The notes: generated from the letters alone by a model not told the origin. A stretch of DNA of 64,000 nucleotides from an uncultured Oscillospiraceae bacterium (GCA_910586535.1 CAJUHS010000011.1:1-64000), one strand, 5' to 3'; positions 34,795 through 44,103 are shown, counted from the first letter of the stretch. Numbers and translations: made by a program.

Positions 34795-35664
34795 ATGTCA
34801 GTTATCAGAACCGAAAATCTAACCTACACCTACAGCATTGGCACTCCATTTGAAAAAACTGCCGTAAACAATGTAAATCTTGAAATAGAAGAGGGAGAGC
34901 TGGCGGGAATAATCGGTCACACAGGATCGGGAAAATCCACGCTTATACAGCACTTCAACGGTCTAATAAAACCGACATCCGGCAAAATTTACATCGACGG
35001 ACAGGACATCTGGGGCAAAGACGTGAAAATACGCGATATACGTTTTAAAGTAGGACTTGTTTTTCAGTACCCCGAATACCAGATATTTGAGGAGACTGTC
35101 TACAAGGACATCGCTTTCGGTCCCAAAAATATGGGACTTCCCGAGGAAGAGATAGACCGCCGCATAAAGGAGATCGCCGAACTTGTGGGTCTCCACAAGG
35201 AAAATCTTTATAAATCCCCTTTCGAGCTTTCCGGAGGACAGAAACGCCGGGTAGCTATCGCGGGGGTAATGGCTATGGAGCCGAAAGTCCTGATTCTGGA
35301 CGAGCCTACAGCGGGACTCGACCCAAAGGGCAGAGACAAGATACTGGGGCAGATAAAGGATTACCACAGACATAAAAAATCCACAGTACTTCTTGTTTCA
35401 CACAGCATGGAGGACATGGCTAAATTTGCCGATAAAATTTTGGTAATGAACAAAGCTGAGGTCTTTTGCTACGACGATACTCCAAAAGTGTTCGCACGCT
35501 CGGAGGAACTGGAACAAATCGGACTTGCAGTACCGCAGATAACCCGCGTTTTCAACCGTCTGAAACAAAGCGGCATAGATATCCGCACAGACGTTTACAC
35601 CGTGGAATTTGCGCGGAAGACTATCCTTGAGTACCTTGAGAAAAGAGGCGGGAAAAATGCTTAA
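34795..35664 (+). CDS. ecfA2: ECF transporter ATPase EcfA2
   Basis: 289 residues. Walker A GHTGSGKSTLIQHF, Q-loop VFQYPEYQIFEETVYKDIAFGP, signature LSGGQKRR, Walker B VLILDEPTAGLD. Forms the ATPase dimer with EcfA1. ACGGAGG precedes the ATG; its stop overlaps the ecfT start by eight bases. Confidence 0.95.
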   Translation: MSVIRTENLTYTYSIGTPFEKTAVNNVNLEIEEGELAGIIGHTGSGKSTLIQHFNGLIKPTSGKIYIDGQDIWGKDVKIRDIRFKVGLVFQYPEYQIFEETVYKDIAFGPKNMGLPEEEIDRRIKEIAELVGLHKENLYKSPFELSGGQKRRVAIAGVMAMEPKVLILDEPTAGLDPKGRDKILGQIKDYHRHKKSTVLLVSHSMEDMAKFADKILVMNKAEVFCYDDTPKVFARSEELEQIGLAVPQITRVFNRLKQSGIDIRTDVYTVEFARKTILEYLEKRGGKNA

Positions 35665-36460
35665 AGATATAACCATAGGGCAGTATTTCCCCGGGAACTC
35701 CGCTGTGCACCGTCTTGATCCGCGGTTCAAAATAATAATTACGGGCGTGTTTATAGGTATGCTTTTCTCTGCGGACGGCTTTCTCGGTCTTGCAGTGGGG
35801 GCGGTTTTTCTGCTGATAAGCTTTCTGCTGTCCCAAATACCTCTTAAACTAATGATAAAAAGTCTTAAACCTATCGTTCCGATAATTCTTTTTACATCGG
35901 TGCTCAACATCTTTTTTCTTGACGGAGTGCCGCTTCTTAGGCTCGGCTTCATCAAGATAACCGACGAGGGACTCCGCACAAGTGCGTTCATGATAATACG
36001 CATCATCGCGCTTATCATGGGAAGCTCTCTGCTGACCTACACCACGTCCCCCATAATCCTTACCGACGCTATCGAAAGGCTGCTGTCCCCGCTGAAAAAA
36101 ATAAAGCTGCCCGTACACGAGCTTGCCATGATGATGACAATAGCCCTGCGTTTTATTCCCACGCTTATCGAAGAAACGGACAAGATAATGTCCGCACAAA
36201 AAGCACGCGGCGCGGATATGGAAACCGGTTCTTTGGTACAACGTGCAAAGGCTCTGACGCCTATTCTTATCCCCCTTTTCGTTTCGGCTTTCAGGCGCGC
36301 CGAAGAGCTTGCCACCGCCATGGAATGCCGCTGCTACCGGGGCGGAGACGGAAGAACCCGTCTGAGACAGCTTCACTCCACGGGCGCGGACTTTTTCGCG
36401 CTTGGTCTGTCAATACTTTTTCTGGACGCGGTTCTCCTGCTGAACTGCTTAATAGGTTGA
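35657..36460 (+). CDS. ecfT: ECF transporter transmembrane subunit EcfT
   Basis: 267 residues from the ATG at 35657 (MLKDITIGQYFPGNSAVHRLDPRFK). Five or so membrane helices, with the coupling region QKARGADMETGSL and FRRAEELATAMECRCY near 195-230, where the two short Ala-Arg-Gly/Cys-Arg motifs contact EcfA1/A2. Overlaps ecfA2. Confidence 0.93.
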   Translation: MLKDITIGQYFPGNSAVHRLDPRFKIIITGVFIGMLFSADGFLGLAVGAVFLLISFLLSQIPLKLMIKSLKPIVPIILFTSVLNIFFLDGVPLLRLGFIKITDEGLRTSAFMIIRIIALIMGSSLLTYTTSPIILTDAIERLLSPLKKIKLPVHELAMMMTIALRFIPTLIEETDKIMSAQKARGADMETGSLVQRAKALTPILIPLFVSAFRRAEELATAMECRCYRGGDGRTRLRQLHSTGADFFALGLSILFLDAVLLLNCLIG

Positions 36461-36464
36461 CGGC

Positions 36465-37199
36465 ATGAGGAATCTAAAAGTAATGATGGCTTACCGCGGC
36501 ACGGCTTATCACGGCTTTCAGCGGCAGGAAAACGCGGTGGGCATACAAAACGTCTTAGAGGAAAAGCTGTCCGCGCTGACAAATTCGGCAGTAAAGCTGA
36601 ACGGCTGCTCGCGTACTGATGCCGGGGTACACGCGCGGGAGTACTGCTTCTCATTTGAAACGGAGCATACTATCCCATGCGCAAATATTGTCAGGGGTAT
36701 AAATTCTCTGCTGCCCGACGATCTGGCGGTACTGAACTGCGAGGAAGCTCCTGCGGACTTCCACGCCCGCTATTCATGCAAAGGCAAGGAGTATATGTAC
36801 CTGATACTGAACAGGCGGGAAAAAGACCCGTTCCTTGCCGATATGGCTCTGCACTATCCCTATGAGCTGGATACGGAGCTTTTGGCAAGAGCGGCACAGG
36901 ATTTTGTGGGCGGACACGACTTCACGTCCTTCTGCGGTACGGCTAACCAAAAGTCGGACAGTTTCCGCACGATAGAATATTTTAGAATTGAAAAAAGTGA
37001 AAATCTGGTGAAACTGCTTGTAAAAGGCGACGGATTTTTGTATAATATGGTTAGGATCATGGTGGGAACTCTTATTTTTATAAACGAGGACAAGCTTTCC
37101 GCCGACTCTGTTCCGCGCATTTTAGCGGCCCGTGACAGGAATCTTGCGGGAAAAACTGTTCCCGCTCACGGACTGTACCTGAATAAGGTGTACTACTGA
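36465..37199 (+). CDS. truA: tRNA pseudouridine synthase TruA
   Basis: 244 residues. Catalytic Asp in CSRTDAGVHAREY near 52; KGKEYMYLILNR and GEGD-like KGDGFLYNMVRIMVGTL complete the family pattern. Modifies U38-40 in tRNA anticodon arms. It follows ecfT by four bases, the standard Firmicute order. Confidence 0.95.
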   Translation: MRNLKVMMAYRGTAYHGFQRQENAVGIQNVLEEKLSALTNSAVKLNGCSRTDAGVHAREYCFSFETEHTIPCANIVRGINSLLPDDLAVLNCEEAPADFHARYSCKGKEYMYLILNRREKDPFLADMALHYPYELDTELLARAAQDFVGGHDFTSFCGTANQKSDSFRTIEYFRIEKSENLVKLLVKGDGFLYNMVRIMVGTLIFINEDKLSADSVPRILAARDRNLAGKTVPAHGLYLNKVYY

Positions 37200-37227
37200 C
37201 ACAATAAAATGAAAGGGAGGGAAAGCT

Positions 37228-38418
37228 TTGGCAGTAACAGACGTTTCCATGCTGCGTGAAAGACGCAAAAAAAAGAAAGCCATGAAGCTTCTGAAAAAGC
37301 TTCTTATAGTTCTGGCAGCGGTAACGGTCATTGCGGCTATAGTGCTGACAAAGGATCTTTGGTATCCCCGCCTTGACGGAATACTGACAAAAATTCCCGT
37401 TCCTGAAAATACCTCAGAGCTTGCGGAGGGAAACTTTCCCCTATCCATAGCCGGCGGAGCAAGGTATCAGTTAAAGCCTGTGGACGGCAGCCTTGCCGTT
37501 GCGGACGACACTCATTTCTTTGTCTACAACGCGGACGGAAAACCGGTCTACACCGAACAGCATACATTTGCAAATCCTGTAATAACCGTGGGAAACAAAA
37601 AGGCTCTGCTGTACGATCTGGGCGGAAAAAGTTTCAGTCTGTACAGCAAGTACAAAAATGTTTACAGCAAGACCTCCGACGACCCCATACTTATTGCCCG
37701 TGTCGGCAGCAACGATACTGCGGCTGTAGTTACAAAAAGCGACAAATATCCCTCTGCTCTTATGGTATATGATTCGTCGGGAAAGAATATTTTTAATTAC
37801 CGCTCCGTTGCAAGAATAATCGACGTTACTTTCAATGCTGACAGTTCGGGCTGCTATATAACCACGATAGGCGTTTCCGACGGACTAATGGTTTCAAATA
37901 TACTCTACTACCGTTTCGACCACATTGACCGGGACGAAATGAATAATCCCGTGCCGGTGTGGGAGACCGACAAACTTCAGACTCTTGCTCTTTCGGTAAA
38001 ACTCTTCGGAGAAAATAATATCATCGTTTTCGGAGACAGCCTGTGCGCCTATTACGACACTAACGGTGTATTCATAAACAGCTATGTGTATAAGCGGAAG
38101 CTTGTGGACTACTCCTCTGACGGAAGTCTGGCTGCATTGATATTCTCAAACGAAGAGCGCAGGACGTCCGAGCTTGTTACGATCAGCTGCGCGGACGGAA
38201 CGGTCTCGGAAAAAACTCTTGACCGTGAAGCGCTTAATATCCAGGTCAGCGGGGATACTGTCTATGTACAAACCAAGAACGGCATTGAATCCCGCACGGC
38301 GGCAGGAGACATTATCTCCTCGGCAGAGCTTGACTCGGATTACGAGGGCTTTCTAAGAATGGGAAAATATGTTTATCTTCTTGGATACGACGAAATAAAC
38401 AGGATAGACTACAACTGA
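37228..38418 (+). CDS. DUF5711-family membrane-anchored protein
   Basis: 396 residues. A basic N-terminus (RERRKKKKAMKLLKK), one membrane helix (LLIVLAAVTVIAAIVL), then an extracytoplasmic beta-rich domain with repeats such as FVYNADGKPVYTEQH and ALMVYDSSGKNIFNYR, resembling a beta-propeller. The start is TTG at 37228, with GGGAGGG upstream; the CvpA-like gene follows after 13 bases. Role unknown; the pairing with CvpA suggests an envelope function. Confidence 0.75.
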   Translation: MAVTDVSMLRERRKKKKAMKLLKKLLIVLAAVTVIAAIVLTKDLWYPRLDGILTKIPVPENTSELAEGNFPLSIAGGARYQLKPVDGSLAVADDTHFFVYNADGKPVYTEQHTFANPVITVGNKKALLYDLGGKSFSLYSKYKNVYSKTSDDPILIARVGSNDTAAVVTKSDKYPSALMVYDSSGKNIFNYRSVARIIDVTFNADSSGCYITTIGVSDGLMVSNILYYRFDHIDRDEMNNPVPVWETDKLQTLALSVKLFGENNIIVFGDSLCAYYDTNGVFINSYVYKRKLVDYSSDGSLAALIFSNEERRTSELVTISCADGTVSEKTLDREALNIQVSGDTVYVQTKNGIESRTAAGDIISSAELDSDYEGFLRMGKYVYLLGYDEINRIDYN

Positions 38419-38431
38419 TTGGGATGATTGA

Positions 38432-39307
38432 TTGAAATATATTCTTGACGCCATAGTTATCGGCGCAGTAATAATATGCGTATTTGCAGGCAGACAGCGC
38501 GGCGCAGTCAGGACTCTTATACTTATAGCGGGGTACGCAGCTGCCTTTGCGGCAGCGGTTTTCGTAAGCAGGACTGCTTCGGACTACGTTTACGAAAAAG
38601 CTGTCAGACCTGCGGTAATATCGGCTGTTGAAACCAAATCGGAAGAGCTTGCCGAAGAATACCTCTCTCCAGAAAAACTTGGCGGAATACTGGAACAGCA
38701 AGGTATAAGCCTGACCGACGAACAGCTTGCCGGCATCTTGGATAAAGGTGAGAATTATGCACAGCTGCTAACGGACAATGAGTTCCGCGGCGCATTGAAG
38801 AAACTGTTTACAGAATACTGCCGCGCTATTACGGAAGCCTTTTCGGGAGTTGTTCCCGAAGAAATATTGGAGGAAGCGGAAAAATATATTGCCGAGACAG
38901 AAGCAGAACATTTGAATCCGGCTGAAATAACAGAAGAAGAAAAAGAGTCCCTGGCAGAAATAATTGAGGGGGAAATAATACGTCCCGTCATGATAAAAAC
39001 CGTTCGCACAGCGCTGTTCGTTGTTACCCTTGCGGCAGTATTGCTGGTCGTATCGATAATCGCGCGGACTGCCGGTCTGATAAGAAATATCCCCGGCGTA
39101 AGGTCTGCAGACAGCTTTGCGGGAGGGATACTGGGACTTTTGCAGGGACTGCTTTTCACGGCTGCACTGAGCGTAGCCGCAAACGTTTTTATAAACATTA
39201 CCTCAAACGCAAACAAGTACCTTAATACGGAAACAATAGCCGGTACATTCGTATTCAAGCGGCTTTACAGCGGAACTTTTTTTCTGCTTTCGCTTATATT
39301 GAAATAA
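38432..39307 (+). CDS. CvpA-family membrane protein
   Basis: 291 residues. Hydrophobic helices at both ends (AIVIGAVIICVFAG, LILIAGYAAAFAAAVFVS and, after a long acidic middle, TALFVVTLAAVLLVVSIIA). The C-terminal GVRSADSFAGGILGLLQGLLFT is the conserved CvpA motif. The middle insert of about 110 residues is glutamate-rich and longer than in classical CvpA. Start TTG, weak ribosome site. Confidence 0.7.
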   Translation: MKYILDAIVIGAVIICVFAGRQRGAVRTLILIAGYAAAFAAAVFVSRTASDYVYEKAVRPAVISAVETKSEELAEEYLSPEKLGGILEQQGISLTDEQLAGILDKGENYAQLLTDNEFRGALKKLFTEYCRAITEAFSGVVPEEILEEAEKYIAETEAEHLNPAEITEEEKESLAEIIEGEIIRPVMIKTVRTALFVVTLAAVLLVVSIIARTAGLIRNIPGVRSADSFAGGILGLLQGLLFTAALSVAANVFINITSNANKYLNTETIAGTFVFKRLYSGTFFLLSLILK

Positions 39308-39352
39308 TCCAAAGACCCTTACGAACTTTAAGATATGGAGGACAACAGCGAT

Positions 39353-41671
39353 ATGCTTTGTACAAGATGCAAGAAAAGAACTGCGGTGGTTTTTATAACC
39401 GCTATGCAGGGCGATGAAAAACGCAACGAGGGACTTTGCCTTGTGTGCGCCAAGGAGCTTGGTATCCCGCAGGTACGTGAGTACATGGAGCAAATGGGTA
39501 TAGACGACGACAACGTTGAGGAATTCGCCGACGAGATGACTGATTTTACCGAAGCTATCGATGGGGACTCCTTTCAGCGCGGAGGTACAGGCGCGCTTCC
39601 GAGCTTTATCCAAAATCTTTTCGGAGGCTCTATCAAAAACCTGAACGACCTTTTAAGCAAAAAGGACGACGGGATATCCGGCGAATTTTCTCCGGACAGC
39701 GGTCATATTCACGAAAACCATTCACAGACTAAGGAAAGGTCCGCCGGAAACAAGAAAAAGAAAAACAAATTTCTTGACAGCTACTGTACCAATCTCACCG
39801 AACGCGCCGAGGAGGGCAAGCTTGACAACATTATCGGAAGAGACAAAGAGATTGCGCGTACTATTCAGATACTGACACGCAGACAAAAAAACAACCCTTG
39901 CCTTATCGGAGAACCAGGCGTGGGAAAAACTGCCATTGCTGAGGGTATAGCACAAAAGATCGTTGCGGGAGACGTACCGTTTAATCTGAGAAACAAGCGG
40001 GTCTACCTGCTCGACCTTACCGCTCTTGTGGCGGGAACTCAGTTCCGCGGTCAGTTTGAAAGCCGTGTAAAGGGTCTTATCGACGAGGTGAAATCCGAGG
40101 GAAACGTCATTCTATTTATCGACGAGGTGCACAACCTTGTGGGTACAGGGGACAGCGAGGGTTCCATGAACGCTGCGAATATCCTTAAGCCCGCTCTTTC
40201 AAGAGGCGAGGTACAGGTCATCGGCGCGACCACCTTTAAGGAGTACCGCAAATACATTGAAAAGGACAGCGCTCTTGAGCGGCGTTTCCAGCCTGTCACC
40301 ATTAACGAGCCGAACATTTCCGAAACAGAAAGCGTGCTGCTGGGTATCCGCCGATATTACGAGGAGCACCACCGCGTTAAGATAACCGATGAACTGCTGA
40401 AACGGTGCGCAGTACTGTCAGAACGGTATATAAACGACCGTTTCCTGCCGGATAAAGCTATCGACCTGCTTGACGAAGCCTGCGCCTGCGCAAGCATTAG
40501 GAGCAAGGAGATCGGCGAATACGACGAGCTTTGTGAAAAACTGGTCAACACCGAGATAAGCATTACGGAAATGGAGGAAGCCTCTGAGCCGGATTTTGCC
40601 AAAATAGCAGAAGCACGTGCGGAAGTCCTCAGGCTGGAAAAAGAAAAAGACGAGCTTGCTGAAAAAGTAGAAAATATTTATGTAACCGAAGCGGACTTGT
40701 CCAAGGTAATAGAGCTGTGGACGGGTATCCCCGCAAGCAAGGTAACGGAGAGTGAATACACCAAAATAGCGAACCTTGAAAACACTCTTAAATCCCATAT
40801 AATCGGTCAGGACAAAGCTGTGGAGCTTGTGAGCAAGGCTATCAAGCGAACGAGAGTGCAGCTTTCCAAAAGGCGCCGACCTGCATCGTTCATATTTGTG
40901 GGACCTACCGGCGTGGGCAAGACCGAGCTTGTAAAGGTTCTGGCGTCGGAGCTTTTCGACGGAAACGAACCTTTGGTGCGGCTTGACATGACGGAATATA
41001 TGGAAAAGCACAGCGTTTCACGTTTGATAGGCTCTCCTCCCGGATATGTGGGATACGACGAGGCGGGGCAGCTTACCGAAAAGGTACGCAGAAAGCCATA
41101 CAGCGTGGTACTGTTCGACGAGATAGAAAAGGCGCATCCCGATGTTATGAACATTCTACTGCAAATTCTTGACGAGGGAAAAGTTAACGACGCACAGGGA
41201 CGGTCCGTCAATTTTGAAAACACTATCATTGCCATGACCTCCAATGCAGGCTCCACCGATAAGGGAACAGGCGTAGGCTTCAACAAGACCGAGGGAGATA
41301 TCTCAAAGGAAAAAGCTATGAAAGCCCTGTCCGACTTCCTAAGACCGGAATTTCTCAGCCGTATAGACGAGGTAGTGGTGTTTGATCCCCTTTCAATTGA
41401 AAGTTACGAGCAAATTGCAGCCCTTATGCTGGACGAAATGAAAGGTCCCCTTGCGGAAAAGGGCTTCACTTTGAAGTACAGCAAAAAATCTCTTGCGGCA
41501 ATTGCGGAAAAGTCCCACGGAAAGAAGTTTGGGGCGCGGGATATCCGCAAGGTTATACGTACCGATATAGAAGATAAGATAGCGGAACTTATAATAAACA
41601 GCGCTGAAAATCCGTTTGCAGTAATTAAGATAGGCGAAAAAAAGGGTGAGATAGAAGTAGAAGCAGTCTAA
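39353..41671 (+). CDS. ClpC-like AAA+ unfoldase with N-terminal zinc ribbon
   Basis: 772 residues from the ATG at 39353, ten bases after GGAGGA; the ATG at 39335 has no ribosome site. The N-terminus carries Cys3, Cys6, Cys29 and Cys32 (CTRC...CLVC), a McsA-like zinc ribbon, instead of the double Clp-N repeat. Two AAA+ modules follow: GEPGVGKTAIAEG with FIDEVHNLVG, and FVGPTGVGKTELVKVLA with VLFDEIEKAHPDV, joined by a ClpC-type middle coil (EEASEPDFAKIAEARAEVLRLEKEKDEL). It should unfold proteins for ClpP. A strong terminator follows. Confidence 0.9.
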   Translation: MLCTRCKKRTAVVFITAMQGDEKRNEGLCLVCAKELGIPQVREYMEQMGIDDDNVEEFADEMTDFTEAIDGDSFQRGGTGALPSFIQNLFGGSIKNLNDLLSKKDDGISGEFSPDSGHIHENHSQTKERSAGNKKKKNKFLDSYCTNLTERAEEGKLDNIIGRDKEIARTIQILTRRQKNNPCLIGEPGVGKTAIAEGIAQKIVAGDVPFNLRNKRVYLLDLTALVAGTQFRGQFESRVKGLIDEVKSEGNVILFIDEVHNLVGTGDSEGSMNAANILKPALSRGEVQVIGATTFKEYRKYIEKDSALERRFQPVTINEPNISETESVLLGIRRYYEEHHRVKITDELLKRCAVLSERYINDRFLPDKAIDLLDEACACASIRSKEIGEYDELCEKLVNTEISITEMEEASEPDFAKIAEARAEVLRLEKEKDELAEKVENIYVTEADLSKVIELWTGIPASKVTESEYTKIANLENTLKSHIIGQDKAVELVSKAIKRTRVQLSKRRRPASFIFVGPTGVGKTELVKVLASELFDGNEPLVRLDMTEYMEKHSVSRLIGSPPGYVGYDEAGQLTEKVRRKPYSVVLFDEIEKAHPDVMNILLQILDEGKVNDAQGRSVNFENTIIAMTSNAGSTDKGTGVGFNKTEGDISKEKAMKALSDFLRPEFLSRIDEVVVFDPLSIESYEQIAALMLDEMKGPLAEKGFTLKYSKKSLAAIAEKSHGKKFGARDIRKVIRTDIEDKIAELIINSAENPFAVIKIGEKKGEIEVEAV

Positions 41672-41676
41672 GAACG

Positions 41677-41716
41677 TTTTCGGAGTACGTTTTGGCGTAC
41701 TCCGAAAATTTTTCCA
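41677..41716 (+). terminator. terminator of the ClpC-like gene
   Basis: TTTTCGGAGTACG / CGTACTCCGAAAA, a 13-bp stem with a six-base loop, followed by six T. Confidence 0.92.
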
Positions 41717-41735
41717 AAAAAATTTTAAAAAATAC

Positions 41736-41764
41736 TTGACAAATTTTTGGGTTTATGGTATAAT
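41736..41764 (+). promoter_or_regulatory. tRNA-operon promoter
   Basis: TTGACA (41736-41741), 17 bases, TATAAT (41759-41764): exact consensus, about 30 bases before tRNA-Gly. Confidence 0.9.
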
Positions 41765-41793
41765 AATTTTCGTTGCTAATGGTGATGTTTAAT

Positions 41794-41867
41794 GCGGGTG
41801 TAGTTCAATGGTAGAACTCCAGCCTTCCAAGCTGGTCGCGTGGGTTCGATTCCCATCACCCGCTCCA
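41794..41867 (+). tRNA. tRNA-Gly (anticodon TCC)
   Basis: Full cloverleaf: acceptor GCGGGTG / CACCCGC, anticodon arm CCAGC-CTTCCAA-GCTGG, TTCGATT T-loop and encoded CCA. First of three tRNAs on one transcript. Confidence 0.95.
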
Positions 41868-41870
41868 ATT

Positions 41871-41907
41871 TATTCGGTAACGCTGCATTTTGTAACGTTG
41901 CCGAATA
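41871..41907 (+). promoter_or_regulatory. spacer hairpin between tRNA-Gly and tRNA-Arg
   Basis: TTATTCGGTAACG pairs with CGTTGCCGAATA (one G-T pair) around a ten-base loop. A likely processing landmark in the tRNA precursor. Confidence 0.6.
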
Positions 41908-41920
41908 TTAAGTTAAGAAT

Positions 41921-41997
41921 GCGCCTTTAACTCAGCTGGATAGAGTAACTGCCTTCTAAGCAGTAAGCCACTGGTTCGAATCCAGTAAGGCGCGCCA
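41921..41997 (+). tRNA. tRNA-Arg (anticodon TCT)
   Basis: Acceptor GCGCCTT / AAGGCGC, anticodon arm ACTGC-CTTCTAA-GCAGT, TTCGAAT T-loop and encoded CCA. Confidence 0.95.
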
Positions 41998-42000
41998 TAT

Positions 42001-42078
42001 GGTGGGTGTAGTTCAGTTGGTTAGAACGTCGGATTGTGGTCCCGAAGGTCGTGGGTTCGACTCCCATCACCCACCCCA
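42001..42078 (+). tRNA. tRNA-His (anticodon GTG)
   Basis: Acceptor GTGGGTG / CACCCAC, with the encoded extra G-1 at 42001 facing C73 at 42075, as needed for HisRS. Anticodon loop TTGTGGT. Encoded CCA. Confidence 0.95.
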
Positions 42079-42086
42079 TATTTAAC

Positions 42087-42126
42087 AGCAGTCATGATAT
42101 CGAACATTGTGACTGCTATTGTTTTT
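42087..42126 (+). terminator. tRNA-operon terminator
   Basis: AGCAGTCA / TGACTGCT stem, then ATTGTTTTTAT. Confidence 0.8.
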
Positions 42127-42194
42127 ATATCAATGGTAAGAAAGCAAAATCGGTTGACCGTTCTCTCGAAAAAATGAAAAACGAAGGCTTGTAA
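42120..42194 (+). pseudogene. possible tail fragment of a lost gene
   Basis: An open frame without start encodes FYINGKKAKSVDRSLEKMKN before a TAA, with protein-like composition and a helix-like end. It lies between the tRNA terminator and the cupin gene and may be the last 24 codons of a deleted gene. Confidence 0.25.
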
Positions 42195-42221
42195 TCAAAT
42201 TTAAAAAGGAGGACACTCCCC

Positions 42222-42587
42222 ATGGAATTTATCAAATCATCTGATATCAAGGAGCTTGCCAATCCCGGAGTGGTTTCCCGCCAGCTTCTTAATCCGGAAA
42301 ATTCCGAAAGCAAGAGAGTGACCATAACCGAGGTGCATCTTGAACCGGGCGCAAGTCAGCCGCGGCACACCCATGACGCGTCGGAACAGATATGGTACGC
42401 CCTCAAAGGCAGCGGAAAGCTCCTGCTTGCGGACGACAAGACAAAGGATTTTTCCGCTGGAGACGTTGTACGCTTTGCTGACAAGGACGTTCACGGTCTT
42501 CTAAACGACGGAGACAATGAATTTGTGTACATCTCGGTGACTGCTCCTCCCATAAATTTCGGTTATGCATATTCGGAAAAGCGGTAA
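42222..42587 (+). CDS. cupin-domain protein
   Basis: 121 residues, single cupin barrel. Motif 1: HTHDASEQIWYALKGSG near 46-62; motif 2: HGLLNDGDNEFVYI near 90. Metal ligands His46, His48 and Glu52 plus the motif 2 His are in place. No partner enzyme is adjacent, so the ligand is unknown. AAGGAGG precedes the ATG. Confidence 0.85.
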   Translation: MEFIKSSDIKELANPGVVSRQLLNPENSESKRVTITEVHLEPGASQPRHTHDASEQIWYALKGSGKLLLADDKTKDFSAGDVVRFADKDVHGLLNDGDNEFVYISVTAPPINFGYAYSEKR

Positions 42588-42890
42588 CGGCGCTCTCCTG
42601 CCGCACAGCCGAATACATTGAACATACTATTAAACGCGTTCTCCCCGCTCACAGGATAAACAATATGTTTTGAAAATGTGAGACTTAAGACCTGTCCCAT
42701 ACAAATTTTATCAGGATATTTTTATTAAGCGCTGCAAAAAGTACCGTTTGTGCAATATATTGACCGTTCGTTCCAAAATTCGCACAAAAAGACTTTTTTG
42801 AGTATAATAAAACAAAAAGCAAGGACGGATTTTTCGGCAAAATGCAGTAAGCACAGCAATGTTATGATTACAGAGATGTGGAGGAAAAAT
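42588..42890. other. gap before the GNAT gene
   Basis: About 300 bases without a convincing gene. A TATAAT at 42803-42808 with a weak TTCGCA 18 bases upstream may drive the acetyltransferase. Nothing else stands out. Confidence 0.4.
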
Positions 42891-43646
42891 ATGACAAACA
42901 GAGAAATTATTAAGCACATTGACGACGGGGCAAATTATTATGTCAGCTTATTCGGAGAAGCTGTACATATGGAAAAGACCGACAAGAAATATTATTCTTA
43001 CTTAAAACCAAAGTCAGGAGAACAAGGCATATCATTTATTTATAATGTGCGCATAAACGGTCTTCCGACGGAACAAATGAAAACGGTCATTGATGAAATG
43101 AAGTCAATGAATATGCCGATTTGGCTCGGTTTAGATTTATCCGATGAGGCAGTTTATATTTTTTTCGGTAAAAAACCTACTCATGAAAAGAGAGAGCCAA
43201 AAGAAGACGACGAAGTTTATATGGCGATGCTTTCCGAAGAAAAACCGGAATATCAAAAAAACGATCATAAAATAATCAAGGTACATACAGCGGAAGAGTT
43301 TGCGCTGTGGGCAAGAACAACCAATAACATTTTTACAAACGGGTATCCCGATATACATCCTGTTAATCACTTTATCTGGTGTGAAAAAATGGGCGTGAAA
43401 TGCTATATTTTGTATCATAACGATGTTCCCGTTTCTGTGGCTTCAATTATGGATAATAACGGCGCGGCTTCTCTTGAATTTGTCGGCACTGTCTCCGAAA
43501 TGCGCAGAAAAGGATTTGCAAAGGCTGTGTGCGAAAAAGCTGTAAACGACGCTTTTGCCGACGGAGCGTCAATAATTACGCTCCGCTCAATAAACAGATC
43601 AGTGGCTAAATTATATCAGTCTATAGGATTTAAAGCTTACGGTTAA
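42891..43646 (+). CDS. GNAT-family N-acetyltransferase
   Basis: 251 residues from the ATG at 42891, with GTGGAGG upstream. The N-terminal half is a degenerate domain; the C-terminal half carries the acetyl-CoA motif MRRKGFAKAVCEKAV near 205-220 and the final RSINRSVAKLYQSIGFKAYG that closes GNAT folds. The substrate is unknown. Codon use is a little more AT-rich than in the core genes around it, suggesting transfer. Confidence 0.8.
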   Translation: MTNREIIKHIDDGANYYVSLFGEAVHMEKTDKKYYSYLKPKSGEQGISFIYNVRINGLPTEQMKTVIDEMKSMNMPIWLGLDLSDEAVYIFFGKKPTHEKREPKEDDEVYMAMLSEEKPEYQKNDHKIIKVHTAEEFALWARTTNNIFTNGYPDIHPVNHFIWCEKMGVKCYILYHNDVPVSVASIMDNNGAASLEFVGTVSEMRRKGFAKAVCEKAVNDAFADGASIITLRSINRSVAKLYQSIGFKAYG

Positions 43647-43659
43647 AAAAGAGAATTTT

Positions 43660-44028
43660 ATGATTTTTTATCATGTGGTTTCAAATGTGCCTAAACGAGT
43701 TGGGCAACGCTTTGTATTGGACGAGCAGCACCCTAACGGGGTATAATGCACAAATGAGTAAGTTGAAGATATTTACAGGAATCCCTAAAAATATAACGGA
43801 GCAGAATTAAGCCATGAGGTTGATATTGCTCTTCGTGAGCTGGCTTTGGAAAAAGTCAGAAATGAAAAATATCCGCGGTATCCGTCCCGCATGGTTGCAT
43901 TATATGTCTTCAAGACATATAATGCAACCGGTCATGAACCAATAATAGAAGTTCTCGTAGACGGAGATATAGAAGTCGTTGAGATATTAAAGGAAATAAA
44001 TGAAAGCATTAAACAGGATCGTTTGTAA
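43660..44028 (+). pseudogene. DUF2441-like gene with three in-frame TAA codons
   Basis: One frame from an ATG to a final TAA, 123 codons, encodes a recognisable DUF2441-type protein: IFYHVVSNVPKRVGQRFVLD at the start, then ALRELALEKVRNEKYPRYP and SRMVALYV. It is interrupted by TAA at 43744, 43759 and 43786 with no frameshift. A perfect inverted repeat lies inside at 43893-43929. DUF2441 has no established function. Best read as a recently inactivated gene. Confidence 0.7.
43893..43929. repeat. perfect 37-nt palindrome
   Basis: Arms of 18 bases (GGTTGCATTATATGTCTT and its exact complement) around a single C. It lies inside the DUF2441-like frame. Confidence 0.9.
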
Positions 44029-44103
44029 ACCTTTCGCATTTATGCGGAATCAGTTTTTTAGATCTAAGCCAAACAGGTATTCTTCAAAATATAACCCCTA
44101 TTG

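Noticed and set aside
37228..39307. transport or secretion operon from DUF5711 and CvpA genes
   Set aside because: Only membrane topology supports it; no transporter motif is present.
41794..42078. tRNA cluster as island attachment site
   Set aside because: No copy of a tRNA 3' end was seen at the island's edges, and four core-like genes separate it from the integrase remnant.
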